A DNA stretch of 20,033 bases from a virus: positions 1 to 20,033 of the IMG/VR virus record IMGVR_UViG_3300009079_000161; one strand, given 5' to 3'. Below, in pieces: positions 11,958 through 19,192 of the stretch; the first letter of the stretch is position 1, and each line of letters begins with the position of its first letter. A program made the position numbers and the translations under genes. The notes beneath the pieces were generated by a model. It searched no databases. It saw nothing but the letters and a program-made list of their open reading frames with translations, and was not told where the DNA came from.

Positions 11958-12704
11958 TTACAAAGTTAATTTAAAATATTTATTATAAGTTTTATAATAA
12001 TCAGAAATGTCTATACAAGTTTTAGCAATATATTCTATAGCTTTAACCCCATTCTCTCTAATGTAAGGTTTATCAATGATAACCACTTCACCTGAAAGTC
12101 TTAAAACATTCTTATCCCCTTTTTTTGTGTTATTACCACTCCTACCTAATCCTGTAACATAAACCTTTCCAATAGTGTGTCCTAACTCTTCTAAACCATA
12201 TCCATAAACATTAGTCTGTTGGTACTCCTCTGATTTGTAGAAAGCGGTTTTATTTTTAATTGTTAATGTTTTATAATCAGTTATTTCTGTAGTTTTATCT
12301 TCCGTCAAATGTTGTCTATCTGTAAAACCTTGTAAAACAGTTTTTTCTAAACCAAACGGTTCAAGGTCAATTAATATCTCAAACTCAAACTCTGCATTCT
12401 CAGGATGTGTTTTTTTAATCTTGTCTAATATTTCAATATCAGCTTCAGATAACATATCATATTCACCTGTATCATAAGGGTTTAGATAGTCTCCACAGTT
12501 GCTTCCAAAATTAGCGAACATTCCGCCCTCATCTTCTTTCATACCTAAGATGTAGTCTCTAAGGTATCCCATTTTATAATCTTTAAAAGACGTATACTGA
12601 GAGTATGAAATTTTGTTCCAACCATCATATTTTTTATATAGGGGATTTGTTACACCCTCAGTGTACTCAAACTTCTTAGGTAAATTAATTTTAATTGTCT
12701 TCAA
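11958..12704 (-). CDS. PD-(D/E)XK superfamily nuclease (RecB/Cas4-like exonuclease)
   Basis: The 248-residue protein has the order of motifs of RecB-like nucleases. An N-terminal S-Y-S-Q-Y-T helix start (33-38) is followed by Q-G-F-T-D (125-129) with the first catalytic Asp D129, then I-T-D-Y-K-T (141-146) with D143 and K145 as D-x-K, then Q162/Q163...Y167 (YQQTNVYGY) as the Q-x3-Y-type motif. It is probably a DNA exonuclease for recombination, end processing or host DNA breakdown. The frame has no ATG before the conserved N-terminal motif (first internal Met is residue 46), so the start must be the TTG at 12704, inside the end of the exonuclease gene (14-base overlap). No Cas4-type iron-sulfur cysteine cluster is visible. 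Confidence 0.8.
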   Translation of the reverse strand: MKTIKINLPKKFEYTEGVTNPLYKKYDGWNKISYSQYTSFKDYKMGYLRDYILGMKEDEGGMFANFGSNCGDYLNPYDTGEYDMLSEADIEILDKIKKTHPENAEFEFEILIDLEPFGLEKTVLQGFTDRQHLTEDKTTEITDYKTLTIKNKTAFYKSEEYQQTNVYGYGLEELGHTIGKVYVTGLGRSGNNTKKGDKNVLRLSGEVVIIDKPYIRENGVKAIEYIAKTCIDISDYYKTYNKYFKLTL

Positions 12705-13665
12705 GTTCTTGTTTTAATTGGTTTATAAATAACTCTACTTCTTTCTCATTTTTAATAGCTCCGAAATTTATATCAATATCACTCATTGAAGCTTTTATTA
12801 AATTAAAAATAATATCTTTATCCTTAACTGTTAATTTTTTCTTTTTAAAGAATTTTTTTAACTCTTCTTTGTGAGTTTCACTCATCCCTTTTAGTAGGTT
12901 TAATTGTTGTAATAAAGGAACTTCTTCTACTTCAACTTTTCCTCCTATTACTTCAAACCCTTCTTCTAAGTCAGGTAAAAATGCTAATTTTCTATACACC
13001 TTTGCTGTAGTTTCTACATCCTTTAAGCAGTACTTTACAATTTCGTCTAATCTGCCTCCATAAAAAGCTTCGGAAACTTGACTTCCATCTAATGCATCTT
13101 TTGGGGAAGGTAATTCTAATGCTGTAGCTACTGCAACCAAGCTATCTGGGTAAAATGCATTTCCTTTCCAAATTTTAGAAAGGTCAAGATGAGATAGTTC
13201 CCACGGTTTTACATCTCCTTCTTCCAAAAGCTTTGCAGGTCTTACCCTGTTAATGATAGAACGCTTTTCTAAATATGGTGTATCAAAACCTACTCCATTA
13301 AAAGAGACAAACCTTGTTTTAGGGTTCATTTGGTAAACGGTTTCTAAGTCATTATTAAATTCTTGTAGTAACTCCTTTTCATCATAGGATGCATAGGATT
13401 TTAAAATTATCTTATTATTCTTAATCCTTCCTACAACAATTGCTACTACTCTTCCAAACGGAGCATAAAGAGGGGCTTTTTCATAGTAATATTCTTCCAA
13501 AGTATATTCCTGCCCTGTTTTTTTGTTAAGTTCATTTTGATACCTTGCCTTATACTTCCAAGCATCATATATTGGAGTACCTTCTTCTAAAATATTCACA
13601 GCTCTTGCTGTTTCTATATCGTAAAATACTAAATCATTTTCATTTAAATTCTCTAATTGTTTCAT
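12691..13665 (-). CDS. DEDDy-type 3'-5' exonuclease (PolB-like exonuclease family)
   Basis: The 324-residue protein has all three exonuclease motifs. ExoI is FYDIET with D16 and E18. ExoII is FNGVGFDTPYL with D128. ExoIII is Y212-C-L-K-D216, which makes it the tyrosine (DEDDy) type. Residues 1-235 form the nuclease fold; a PDSL...LPSPKDALDGSQV segment (173-197) is typical of predicted PolB-like exonucleases. The last 90 residues are lysine-rich and helical and may be an added partner- or DNA-binding tail. It is distinct from the proofreading domain already in the polymerase at 14907-16934. Its ATG overlaps the upstream stop (ATGA) and its end overlaps the PD-(D/E)XK nuclease, so the two nucleases are probably made together. 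Confidence 0.85.
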   Translation of the reverse strand: MKQLENLNENDLVFYDIETARAVNILEEGTPIYDAWKYKARYQNELNKKTGQEYTLEEYYYEKAPLYAPFGRVVAIVVGRIKNNKIILKSYASYDEKELLQEFNNDLETVYQMNPKTRFVSFNGVGFDTPYLEKRSIINRVRPAKLLEEGDVKPWELSHLDLSKIWKGNAFYPDSLVAVATALELPSPKDALDGSQVSEAFYGGRLDEIVKYCLKDVETTAKVYRKLAFLPDLEEGFEVIGGKVEVEEVPLLQQLNLLKGMSETHKEELKKFFKKKKLTVKDKDIIFNLIKASMSDIDINFGAIKNEKEVELFINQLKQELEDN

Positions 13666-13916
13666 AATTTTAAAAATTTTTCTAATTGTTCTTTTTCTTT
13701 TGACACTTCTTGTAATTTTATTTTCATTTTCTCTATAAAAATAACCTCTATATCACTAAATAATAATAAAGATTCTTCTGTTGTTAACTCTGTCCTTAAT
13801 AGTTTTAGTATACCGCTTCTTTTGTCATCAATCATTTCTTGATGCTCTTCTTTTTTAGCCTTTTCACGCCAAAACTTAAATTTTTCTTTATAACCACCTG
13901 TTTTATATATTTTCAT
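13662..13916 (-). CDS. Small helical protein, 84 aa, paralogue of the 19174-19404 gene
   Basis: This charged helical protein starts MKIYKTGGYKEKFKFWREKA. Its motif W-R-E-K-x-K-K-x-E, then I-x2-K-R-x2-I, then L-T-T-E-E-S-L-x-L, then D-I-x3-F-I-x-K-M, then E-K-x2-L-E-K-F-L lines up almost without gaps with the protein encoded at 19174-19404. The two are therefore likely diverged copies. It is probably a short coiled-coil protein. Its stop overlaps the ATG of the DEDDy exonuclease (ATGA), so it may be an accessory partner of that enzyme; that is inference. Confidence 0.65.
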   Translation of the reverse strand: MKIYKTGGYKEKFKFWREKAKKEEHQEMIDDKRSGILKLLRTELTTEESLLLFSDIEVIFIEKMKIKLQEVSKEKEQLEKFLKL

Positions 13917-13932
13917 CTTTAAATTATTTTAC

Positions 13933-14340
13933 TTACTTTATAATTAAATATCCGCTTAGTAGTAGACTCCCATATAATAAAAGCTTATTACCGAAATTTT
14001 TTTCTTTTTGTATTTTCAATTCTTTCTTATAAATACCAATCTGTTCTTGTTTAGAGTCTACTAAATCTTTGAATAAAGTCAATTCTTTTTTTTGAGTAAG
14101 TATGATAGTGTCTTGTATATTAGATTTTTGTTCTAGTTGTAGGATTAGTTTTTTACTAGTTTCTAAATCCACTTTAAAAAAATCACAATCTGTTTTAAAA
14201 TAATTAAGTTTTTTAACTAAATTAATATCTATTACAAACTCATCACTACTTATTTGATATGGGTAATTCTTTTGACCATTCTGAGAAAAACTTAAAGTGT
14301 TCATTATCAGAAAAAGCATCCATACGTTTAATGTTCTCAT
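13933..14340 (-). CDS. Exported coiled-coil protein with C-terminal membrane helix (spanin-like candidate)
   Basis: The 135-residue protein starts with a signal-like helix (MRTLNVWMLFLIMNTLSFSQ, with a flavobacterial FSQ ending). It continues with a periplasmic-type Gln/Lys/Leu-rich coiled coil (about 55-115) and ends with a hydrophobic helix (about 119-134). Its start lies 95 bases inside the preceding gene in another frame. Two overlapping genes for envelope coiled-coil proteins recall phage spanin pairs (Rz/Rz1-like), which fuse inner and outer membranes at lysis. Unlike an Rz1 lipoprotein it has no lipobox cysteine, so the role is tentative. Confidence 0.6.
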   Translation of the reverse strand: MRTLNVWMLFLIMNTLSFSQNGQKNYPYQISSDEFVIDINLVKKLNYFKTDCDFFKVDLETSKKLILQLEQKSNIQDTIILTQKKELTLFKDLVDSKQEQIGIYKKELKIQKEKNFGNKLLLYGSLLLSGYLIIK

Positions 14341-14593
14341 CTCTTTTTATTTTATTATTTACTGATTCTATTTTTAATCCGTCTATTTTTGTTTGTAGGC
14401 TATCCCTTTGTCTAAACAACATTGTTTTTGCTTTTTGTAAGTTGTTTATTTCCTGCTGTGTTAACTTCTCTCTGTTTTCTATTATTTTAAGTTTATCTTT
14501 TATCTCACTTTTTTTGTAACTTTGTACAAAAATAATGGTAATTAAAATAATAACTAAAATGTACAACCACCTTTTCTTAATAAATTCTAACAT
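14246..14593 (-). CDS. Inner-membrane anchored coiled-coil protein (i-spanin-like candidate)
   Basis: The 115-residue protein has a basic cytoplasmic tip (MLEFIKKRW), one membrane helix (about 9-24), then a long charged, heptad-like region (about 28-95) and a short C-terminal tail. This is the N-in, C-out topology of an Rz-type i-spanin. Its 3' third overlaps the start of the 13933-14340 gene in a different frame. Its ATG overlaps the stop of the preceding gene as TAATG. Lysis function is inferred from topology and overlap only. Confidence 0.6.
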   Translation of the reverse strand: MLEFIKKRWLYILVIILITIIFVQSYKKSEIKDKLKIIENREKLTQQEINNLQKAKTMLFRQRDSLQTKIDGLKIESVNNKIKRDENIKRMDAFSDNEHFKFFSEWSKELPISNK

Positions 14594-14805
14594 TATTCTT
14601 CAATTTTTTCAATTACTTTTTCTTTAATTTCGTCTATAAATTCCTCTAATAATTCGATTATATTAGTTTCAGAATCTAATACTACAACTGCATCAATTTC
14701 AAAATCTGATGCACTTCCTGGATAATCATAAGTTTTTGGCTCTCCTCTATAATATATACCATCTACTAATAAATAAACACCATTTAATTTAATTTGTACT
14801 TCCAT
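14593..14805 (-). CDS. Hypothetical acidic protein, 70 aa
   Basis: The protein starts MEVQIKLNGVYLLVDGIYYR. The first half is beta-like with a G-E-P-K-T-Y-D-Y-P-G-S-A-S-D-F-E segment. A strand VVVLDSETNIIELLEE follows, then an acidic helix ending IEKIEE. ATG 14805 is preferred over the longer frame to 14838, which would cross the -7 element at 14825-14832. No family is recognised. It is the first gene of the unit running to 11642. Confidence 0.6.
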   Translation of the reverse strand: MEVQIKLNGVYLLVDGIYYRGEPKTYDYPGSASDFEIDAVVVLDSETNIIELLEEFIDEIKEKVIEKIEE

Positions 14806-14824
14806 AATTATTAATTTTCTTATG

Positions 14825-14832
14825 CAAATATA
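14825..14832 (-). promoter_or_regulatory. Promoter -7 element for the 14805-11642 unit
   Basis: The minus strand reads TATATTTG, an exact TAnnTTTG, 20 bases before ATG 14805 and just after the probable polymerase terminator. No TTG lies at the usual distance upstream, where the sequence is a T-rich run, so the promoter is incomplete or needs an activator. Confidence 0.45.
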
Positions 14833-14850
14833 TAACAAAAAACCGAGACT

Positions 14851-14884
14851 AAAAAATAAAAACCTAATAAATTATTCATAGGCT
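14851..14884 (-). terminator. Probable terminator downstream of DNA polymerase
   Basis: On the minus strand CCTA (14882-14879) pairs with TAGG (14866-14863), extended by AAT/ATT pairs inside, and is followed by a T-rich run (TTTTTATTTTTT). The stem is AT-rich and short, so termination may be partial. Confidence 0.45.
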
Positions 14885-14906
14885 TACTATTTATAATGAT
14901 TTTAAA

Positions 14907-16934
14907 TTAATGTACACTTGCATAGGAAGAACCTATTTTATAATCTATTCCAATTGGAATTTTCAATTTTAATTGCTTATTAACTATTTCCATAGCTTTT
15001 TTTAGTTTTTTAATTATTACTTCTTTATCCTCTTCTTTGCAACAAGTTACAATTTCATCGTGAAAACCTGCATATAAAGTAACACCCATTTTCATTAAAT
15101 TATGTTGCCACAGTGTAAAAATATAATCTCCTGTACCTTGATTTATCGTTGAAAAAATATCTTTCTCTGAGCGTAAACTATAATAATAATTATTTAGTGG
15201 ATTTTTAACCCATAACTGCCCATTTTTAGTAGTCTTAAGTTCACAAGAACTTGTAAATATTTTTACACAATTATTTTTTATCCAATAAGCTTCAATAAGT
15301 TTCGCAGCCTCTTTTACTGTAATACCTAAATCTTCTGCTAATTTATTTTTACCAATTCCATACATTGAGCTATAGTTAGTAGTCTTACCTGAATGTCTTT
15401 TTTTATCTAATTTGTCATGAAATTCACTCCTTTCTTCATCTGTTACATATGAATCTAAAATAATTTGAAAATCTTCAGGAACATCACCTATTTCTTCTAA
15501 AGTAATATTAGGATTTTTTCTTGACTCCTTCCACCACTTATAAAAGAAAACTTCAGCAGAAGACATCATCCCTGCAATTTCACAAATCTCTAAATGTGGG
15601 TCATAAAAAGGATGTGATTGAGCTTCTACAAATTCTCTGTCAATGTCATAGACAAAATTATTCCTTGTCATACTTTCTAATGCACTCACATCTGCCCCTA
15701 TCATCACCATTCCTTTAGGAGGTTTTAATAAACTTCTTACATACTCCCCATAAGGAGCAGAGGGTTTAATTAAGTTTACTAAAGTCCTATGTCTTATACG
15801 AAGAGTGTTTGTAAAACCTCCTATATCAGCAACTATTTTATCTTCCCTTATCTTATCCCTTAAAAAACCTGTAAAGTATCCTCTACGGTGTTGTAGTAAG
15901 CTTAAATCAGTTAGTTCTTTTATCTCAGGTACTTCTTCTGATAATTTTATAATAGATTTACATAAATCTTTATTTTTATCTTTTAATTGAGGGACTTTTT
16001 TAACTTCTCCTTTTGTTGAAACACTATCATTAAAAATAATAGGTTTCCAAGCCAAAGAGAATAACCAATCTTTTACTTGAGATACGCTTTGAGGATTAGG
16101 GTCTTCATATTTTAAAACTTCTTCTATAACACCTTCATAATCTTCGGGTAAATTACATCCTTTTATTAAAGTCATCCACTTTTCACCTGCTACAGAAAGA
16201 GATAAATCCTTTTTAAACATGTTTTTAGGCTTTGTTCTTTTTACTTTTATAGGTATTTTAGGCATAACAGAAATAAGTTTGTCAACCCTTTCTTTTATCA
16301 TCTCATCAAAAAGTTCTAAATTTTTATTACATTGCTCTAAATCCAAAGTTAGGGGATTGTCTTGGTGCATCTTGTAGACTTTACCTTTTGTCATAAGAAA
16401 TTTTAACAAAGATTTAATTCTCTCATCATCATTTTCATATAACTCTCTTAACATGTTTAAATGTTTGAACCATGTATTTGTATTTATTTTACAATCTTCT
16501 TTTACACGATTTTCATATTCTTCATAAGACAATCCTTGCCAATCACTTATTTCAGGTTTAGGAACGCCAAACTCAGTTCCGAAATCTGACAATCCATATT
16601 TACCACCTTCTTTTATTCTATTAGTTTCTATATACCATGCAACTAATAAAGAGTCTATAATTGTAGCTTTTATATTTATATCTTTAAATATTTTCTCTAA
16701 AGATGGTATATCAAACATAAAAAAATTATGTCCAACAATTGTATTATTTGGGTTTTCAAAAACTTTTTTTACATCTTCTTCCCTATTAGTTGTTTTTATT
16801 TGCCATTTTTGATTTGAATCTAAATAAGCAATTCCTAAAACATGTAGGTCAGATTTTTCCCCTACTATATCTTCAAGAAAACCTTTACTTTCTATATCGC
16901 CAATTAGGACATTATTTAAATCAAAATTTTTCAT
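14907..16934 (-). CDS. Family A (T7-like) DNA polymerase with 3'-5' exonuclease domain
   Basis: The 675-residue protein has an N-terminal proofreading domain: ExoI IGDIES with D13/E15, ExoII VGHNFFMFDIPSL with D75, and ExoIII around RVKED with D147. The polymerase domain follows. Motif A is GADVSALES (D415, E420). Motif B/O-helix is R513-x3-K517-x3-Y521-x3-Y525 in RHSGKTTNYSSMYG. Motif C is FHDE (H625, D626, E627). Spacing matches E. coli Pol I R754/K758/F762/Y766, with Tyr at the F762 position as in T7 polymerase. It is the replicative polymerase of the phage. In ExoIII the residue four before D147 is R143 rather than Tyr, so the usual DEDDy tyrosine is not seen. A homing endonuclease gene lies ten bases upstream, a common place for such insertions. 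Confidence 0.95.
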   Translation of the reverse strand: MKNFDLNNVLIGDIESKGFLEDIVGEKSDLHVLGIAYLDSNQKWQIKTTNREEDVKKVFENPNNTIVGHNFFMFDIPSLEKIFKDINIKATIIDSLLVAWYIETNRIKEGGKYGLSDFGTEFGVPKPEISDWQGLSYEEYENRVKEDCKINTNTWFKHLNMLRELYENDDERIKSLLKFLMTKGKVYKMHQDNPLTLDLEQCNKNLELFDEMIKERVDKLISVMPKIPIKVKRTKPKNMFKKDLSLSVAGEKWMTLIKGCNLPEDYEGVIEEVLKYEDPNPQSVSQVKDWLFSLAWKPIIFNDSVSTKGEVKKVPQLKDKNKDLCKSIIKLSEEVPEIKELTDLSLLQHRRGYFTGFLRDKIREDKIVADIGGFTNTLRIRHRTLVNLIKPSAPYGEYVRSLLKPPKGMVMIGADVSALESMTRNNFVYDIDREFVEAQSHPFYDPHLEICEIAGMMSSAEVFFYKWWKESRKNPNITLEEIGDVPEDFQIILDSYVTDEERSEFHDKLDKKRHSGKTTNYSSMYGIGKNKLAEDLGITVKEAAKLIEAYWIKNNCVKIFTSSCELKTTKNGQLWVKNPLNNYYYSLRSEKDIFSTINQGTGDYIFTLWQHNLMKMGVTLYAGFHDEIVTCCKEEDKEVIIKKLKKAMEIVNKQLKLKIPIGIDYKIGSSYASVH

Positions 16935-16944
16935 ATTCTATCTA

Positions 16945-17697
16945 TTAAACGTACTCTAAACTTGTGTTATTTGGATTTTGCCCTTTCAGCATAGCACATA
17001 ATGTAGTCACTTTTATATTATATGTATTAGCAGCAGACTTTAGGGTGTAATAAAATATCCCTGTCTCTTTACAGAGAATTAACTTAGCCCTTGGATGATT
17101 TTCATCTTTATATTTTCCTATATGTGATAGACTTAAGTTCTTCTTATGTTCCTCAGAAAAAGTTACTCCTTTTTTTGCTTTACTAACACTAACTGATATC
17201 TTAGCTCTATGCTCTTCAGAATGTTGCTTACCATAGAAGTGGTTCTTTTCTCCTGACATCCTATCAGATATGGCTTTTCTTTCTTCTTGTGACAACACCC
17301 TTGTTGATAAATACTCTAAAAATATCTTAGTAGATTTTTCAGAAGGTTTTATGCCTATATGTGAGGAGGATAAGTTATCCCTTTTACTTTCGGAAATTTC
17401 CGATTTTAAACCTCCACAAGAAGTTAATTGACAATTTAAGCCCCCTTTGCCTAAAACTTTGTAAAAATCTTGCCAATACCTTTCCTTACAATTTAAATCT
17501 TCTTTTTTACATTCCTCTATTATCTCAAAGATGTGCTTTTCCCAACCATGCTTTACTATAGAGTTGTATAATCTAATTTGCAATTTACAATGTAGATTTT
17601 TGTAGTCTCTAAATCGCTTTCTAATGTTAACCCCTTGCCCTATGTAGATTCTTCCTGTTGGGCTTATAATCTTATAAATTCCACAAATCTTTTCCAT
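16945..17697 (-). CDS. GIY-YIG homing endonuclease with NUMOD DNA-binding motifs
   Basis: The 250-residue protein starts MEKICGIYKIISPTGRIYIG with the paired G-I-Y (6-8) and Y-I-G (18-20) motifs. A basic N-I-R-K-R-F-R segment with the conserved arginine follows, and the catalytic glutamate E72 is in KERYWQDFY. Residues about 115-200 hold NUMOD3-type repeats (SGEKNHFYGKQHSEEHR, and F-S-E-E-H-K). The C-terminus has a NUMOD1-like helix-turn-helix (TLKSAANTYNIKVTTLCAML). It resembles free-standing Seg-type endonucleases that cut near their own gene in relatives lacking it. Its position directly before the polymerase gene suggests that gene is the target. A possible own promoter is at 17715-17746. 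Confidence 0.92.
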   Translation of the reverse strand: MEKICGIYKIISPTGRIYIGQGVNIRKRFRDYKNLHCKLQIRLYNSIVKHGWEKHIFEIIEECKKEDLNCKERYWQDFYKVLGKGGLNCQLTSCGGLKSEISESKRDNLSSSHIGIKPSEKSTKIFLEYLSTRVLSQEERKAISDRMSGEKNHFYGKQHSEEHRAKISVSVSKAKKGVTFSEEHKKNLSLSHIGKYKDENHPRAKLILCKETGIFYYTLKSAANTYNIKVTTLCAMLKGQNPNNTSLEYV

Positions 17698-17714
17698 ACT
17701 GTTTTTTTTTTATG

Positions 17715-17746
17715 CAAAAGTGGACTATTTTAATTAATAAAACAAA
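17715..17746 (-). promoter_or_regulatory. Possible promoter for the GIY-YIG endonuclease
   Basis: The minus strand has TTTG (17746-17743), 20 bases, then CACTTTTG (17722-17715), which differs from TAnnTTTG at one base. It lies in the gap before ATG 17697. Confidence 0.35.
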
Positions 17747-17784
17747 TTCATTAAATTTTAGTTAATACATTGTTTAAATCCATC

Positions 17785-17958
17785 TTACTCTACAATTTTA
17801 AATTTTTCTTCCCACTCTTTTTCACTTCTAACATAACTCATATTTCCACCCACCTCTCGATAAATTATTGCATCTACCCACACATTATTTTCTTGAATCA
17901 TACAGTAGTTGGATATGTAATATTGTTTGTTGTTCTTGTAGTGTTTATATTTTATCAT
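17785..17958 (-). CDS. DUF1653-like small protein, 57 aa
   Basis: The frame from ATG 17958 to TAA 17785-17787 gives MIKYKHYKNNKQYYISNYCM... with Y-x-H-Y-K-x2-x-x-Y near the start, V-W-V-D-A-I-I-Y-R in the middle and S-Y-V-R-S-x3-W near the end. This is the pattern of DUF1653, a small beta-rich family of unknown function (Y-x-H-F/Y-K ... V-V-Y ... W-V-R-P). The central segment differs from the typical family, so the match is by eye. It fills most of the gap between the 61-residue gene and the homing endonuclease. A tiny 10-codon frame (17945-17977) overlaps its start and may only be a coupling leader. Confidence 0.6.
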   Translation of the reverse strand: MIKYKHYKNNKQYYISNYCMIQENNVWVDAIIYREVGGNMSYVRSEKEWEEKFKIVE

Positions 17959-17979
17959 CTGTTTTTATTTCCTCCATAA

Positions 17980-18165
17980 TTATTTCTTTAATAAACCCCC
18001 ATGTAGTAACATGTTACTAATTCTATTTTCCAAAGTTACAAAATCTTTTACTTCTATGCAATGTTTTAGTTGAAAAAGATGGAATTCAGCAGAATCATTT
18101 AAACAAGTTTCTCCCCAATAGTTTGTATCTAATAAGTATACCTCACCTTTAAAAGCTATTTCCAT
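17980..18165 (-). CDS. Hypothetical protein, 61 aa
   Basis: The protein starts MEIAFKGEVYLLDTNYWGET; the first part is beta-like and includes C-L-N-D-S-A-E-F, the rest helical (FVTLENRISNMLLHGGLLKK). ATG 18165 is preferred; the longer frame to 18192 would need GTG and adds an unlikely Cys-Leu-Phe stretch. No family is recognised. Confidence 0.5.
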   Translation of the reverse strand: MEIAFKGEVYLLDTNYWGETCLNDSAEFHLFQLKHCIEVKDFVTLENRISNMLLHGGLLKK

Positions 18166-18200
18166 TACCAAGTTATTAAATAGGCATCCCACAGAAAGTC

Positions 18201-18344
18201 TTACTCTATTGTATATCCTGCATCCTTAAGTTTATCTAAGGTTTTTTCATCTATATTAGAGTGGCAATATAGGTGATTTAAACTCACAACTTTATTTAGC
18301 TCTATTCTACTTAGTATTTGGTCAAATCTACTTTGTATTCCCAT
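18201..18344 (-). CDS. Hypothetical protein, 47 aa
   Basis: The frame from ATG 18344 to TAA 18201-18203 encodes MGIQSRFDQILSRIELNKVV followed by an N-H-L-Y-C-H-S segment and a final helix (DEKTLDKLKDAGYTIE). It fills the gap between two other small genes and is spaced like them, which supports it. The ending L-x-x-L-K-D-A-G-Y resembles many small regulatory or helical domains but is not diagnostic. Confidence 0.5.
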   Translation of the reverse strand: MGIQSRFDQILSRIELNKVVSLNHLYCHSNIDEKTLDKLKDAGYTIE

Positions 18345-18349
18345 ACTTT

Positions 18350-18541
18350 TTATTTTAAAAATTCTTTTGCCTCAGCTACTGTTATATTTCCTAAGTGACC
18401 TCTTGTTTCTATAGAATATATTTCCACCGTAATACTTGCCCCTGTCTCTCGATTAAGAATTTTTGAATATACTACGTCACCATTAATACAGAGAATATTT
18501 TTTCTCGTTACAAAAGGTTTAATTACTGTTTGTTTTTCCAT
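18350..18541 (-). CDS. Hypothetical protein, 63 aa
   Basis: A beta-rich small protein with strands around ILCINGDVVY, ASITVEIYSI and GHLGNITV, and a short C-terminal helix (AEAKEFLK). It starts inside the end of the upstream 152-residue gene and ends six bases before the next ATG. No family is recognised. Confidence 0.55.
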   Translation of the reverse strand: MEKQTVIKPFVTRKNILCINGDVVYSKILNRETGASITVEIYSIETRGHLGNITVAEAKEFLK

Positions 18542-18981
18542 ATTTTATATATTAAATCTACTTCTTCTTTTGTAATTTCCTTCCCGCACCTTCTAAAAAT
18601 ATTATTAGGTAGGACAGAAATACCACTCTCATTTAAAAAGGTATTGTAACTGTTATACTCAGTATCTACTAAACGCTCTATTCTGTCAAGACAAGCAGTG
18701 TAGAGTTTCTGTGACGTATCTTTTTTGTAATGTTTTAACTTGTCCAATTTCCCATAACCATAGAATATTTTCAAAGTTGTACCATCGGATTGTAAGCTTA
18801 TTTCAATATCTTCTGTTTTTACAACTTTTTCTCGCCCACCATTCTTAGAAATAACTTCTACTCTATTAATAGGTAGTTTTTTATAAGCCTCTACCCCATC
18901 TAAGAAAACCCTCTTTAACAGTTTCATATCCACTAAAGGTTCTCTAATTTGTTCCTTATACTCTTCCCACAACTTATTCAT
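18523..18981 (-). CDS. Hypothetical protein, 152 aa
   Basis: The protein starts MNKLWEEYKEQIREPLVDMK. A helical N-terminal part is followed by a beta segment with a basic turn (ISKNGGREKVV) and G-T-T-L-K-I-F-Y-G-Y-G, then helices, and a K-E-E-V-D-L-I-Y-K-I-W end. I prefer ATG 18981, which overlaps the upstream stop (ATGAATAA); the longer frame to 18990 would start with TTG. No family is recognised; it is the largest gene of this small-gene run. Confidence 0.6.
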   Translation of the reverse strand: MNKLWEEYKEQIREPLVDMKLLKRVFLDGVEAYKKLPINRVEVISKNGGREKVVKTEDIEISLQSDGTTLKIFYGYGKLDKLKHYKKDTSQKLYTACLDRIERLVDTEYNSYNTFLNESGISVLPNNIFRRCGKEITKEEVDLIYKIWKNKQ

Positions 18982-19192
18982 ATAATTCAAAAGTGTTAAT
19001 TTCTGTATATTTTAAAATTAAATCTTTCAGTTCTTTACCTAAATCTTCTGCCATTTTTGAACGTTCATCAACTGACAGACTATCTGTTTCTTGTACTTCC
19101 CACATTTTATCCATTATAATTGTAATAACTTCATCTTCATAAGCAGATAAAAACTGCCCCACTGAACTAACTTCTAATTTTTTCCAATCCAT
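18974..19192 (-). CDS. Hypothetical acidic protein, 72 aa
   Basis: A helical, acidic protein: start MDWKKLEVSSVGQFLSAYED, then a second helix with D-E-R-S-K-M-A-E-D-L-G-K-E-L-K-D-L-I, end NTFELYE. Its start overlaps the upstream paralogue gene by 19 bases and its end overlaps the next ATG. No family is recognised. Confidence 0.55.
   Translation of the reverse strand: MDWKKLEVSSVGQFLSAYEDEVITIIMDKMWEVQETDSLSVDERSKMAEDLGKELKDLILKYTEINTFELYE

Noticed and set aside
17751-17783. Ten-codon frame after the DUF1653-like gene (starts MDLNNVLTKI)
   Set aside because: Too short to support; no coupling to the next gene.
17770-17979. Plus-strand frame of 69 codons
   Set aside because: Antisense to the DUF1653-like gene; its product is hydrophobic low-complexity and no plus-strand gene is supported elsewhere in the window.
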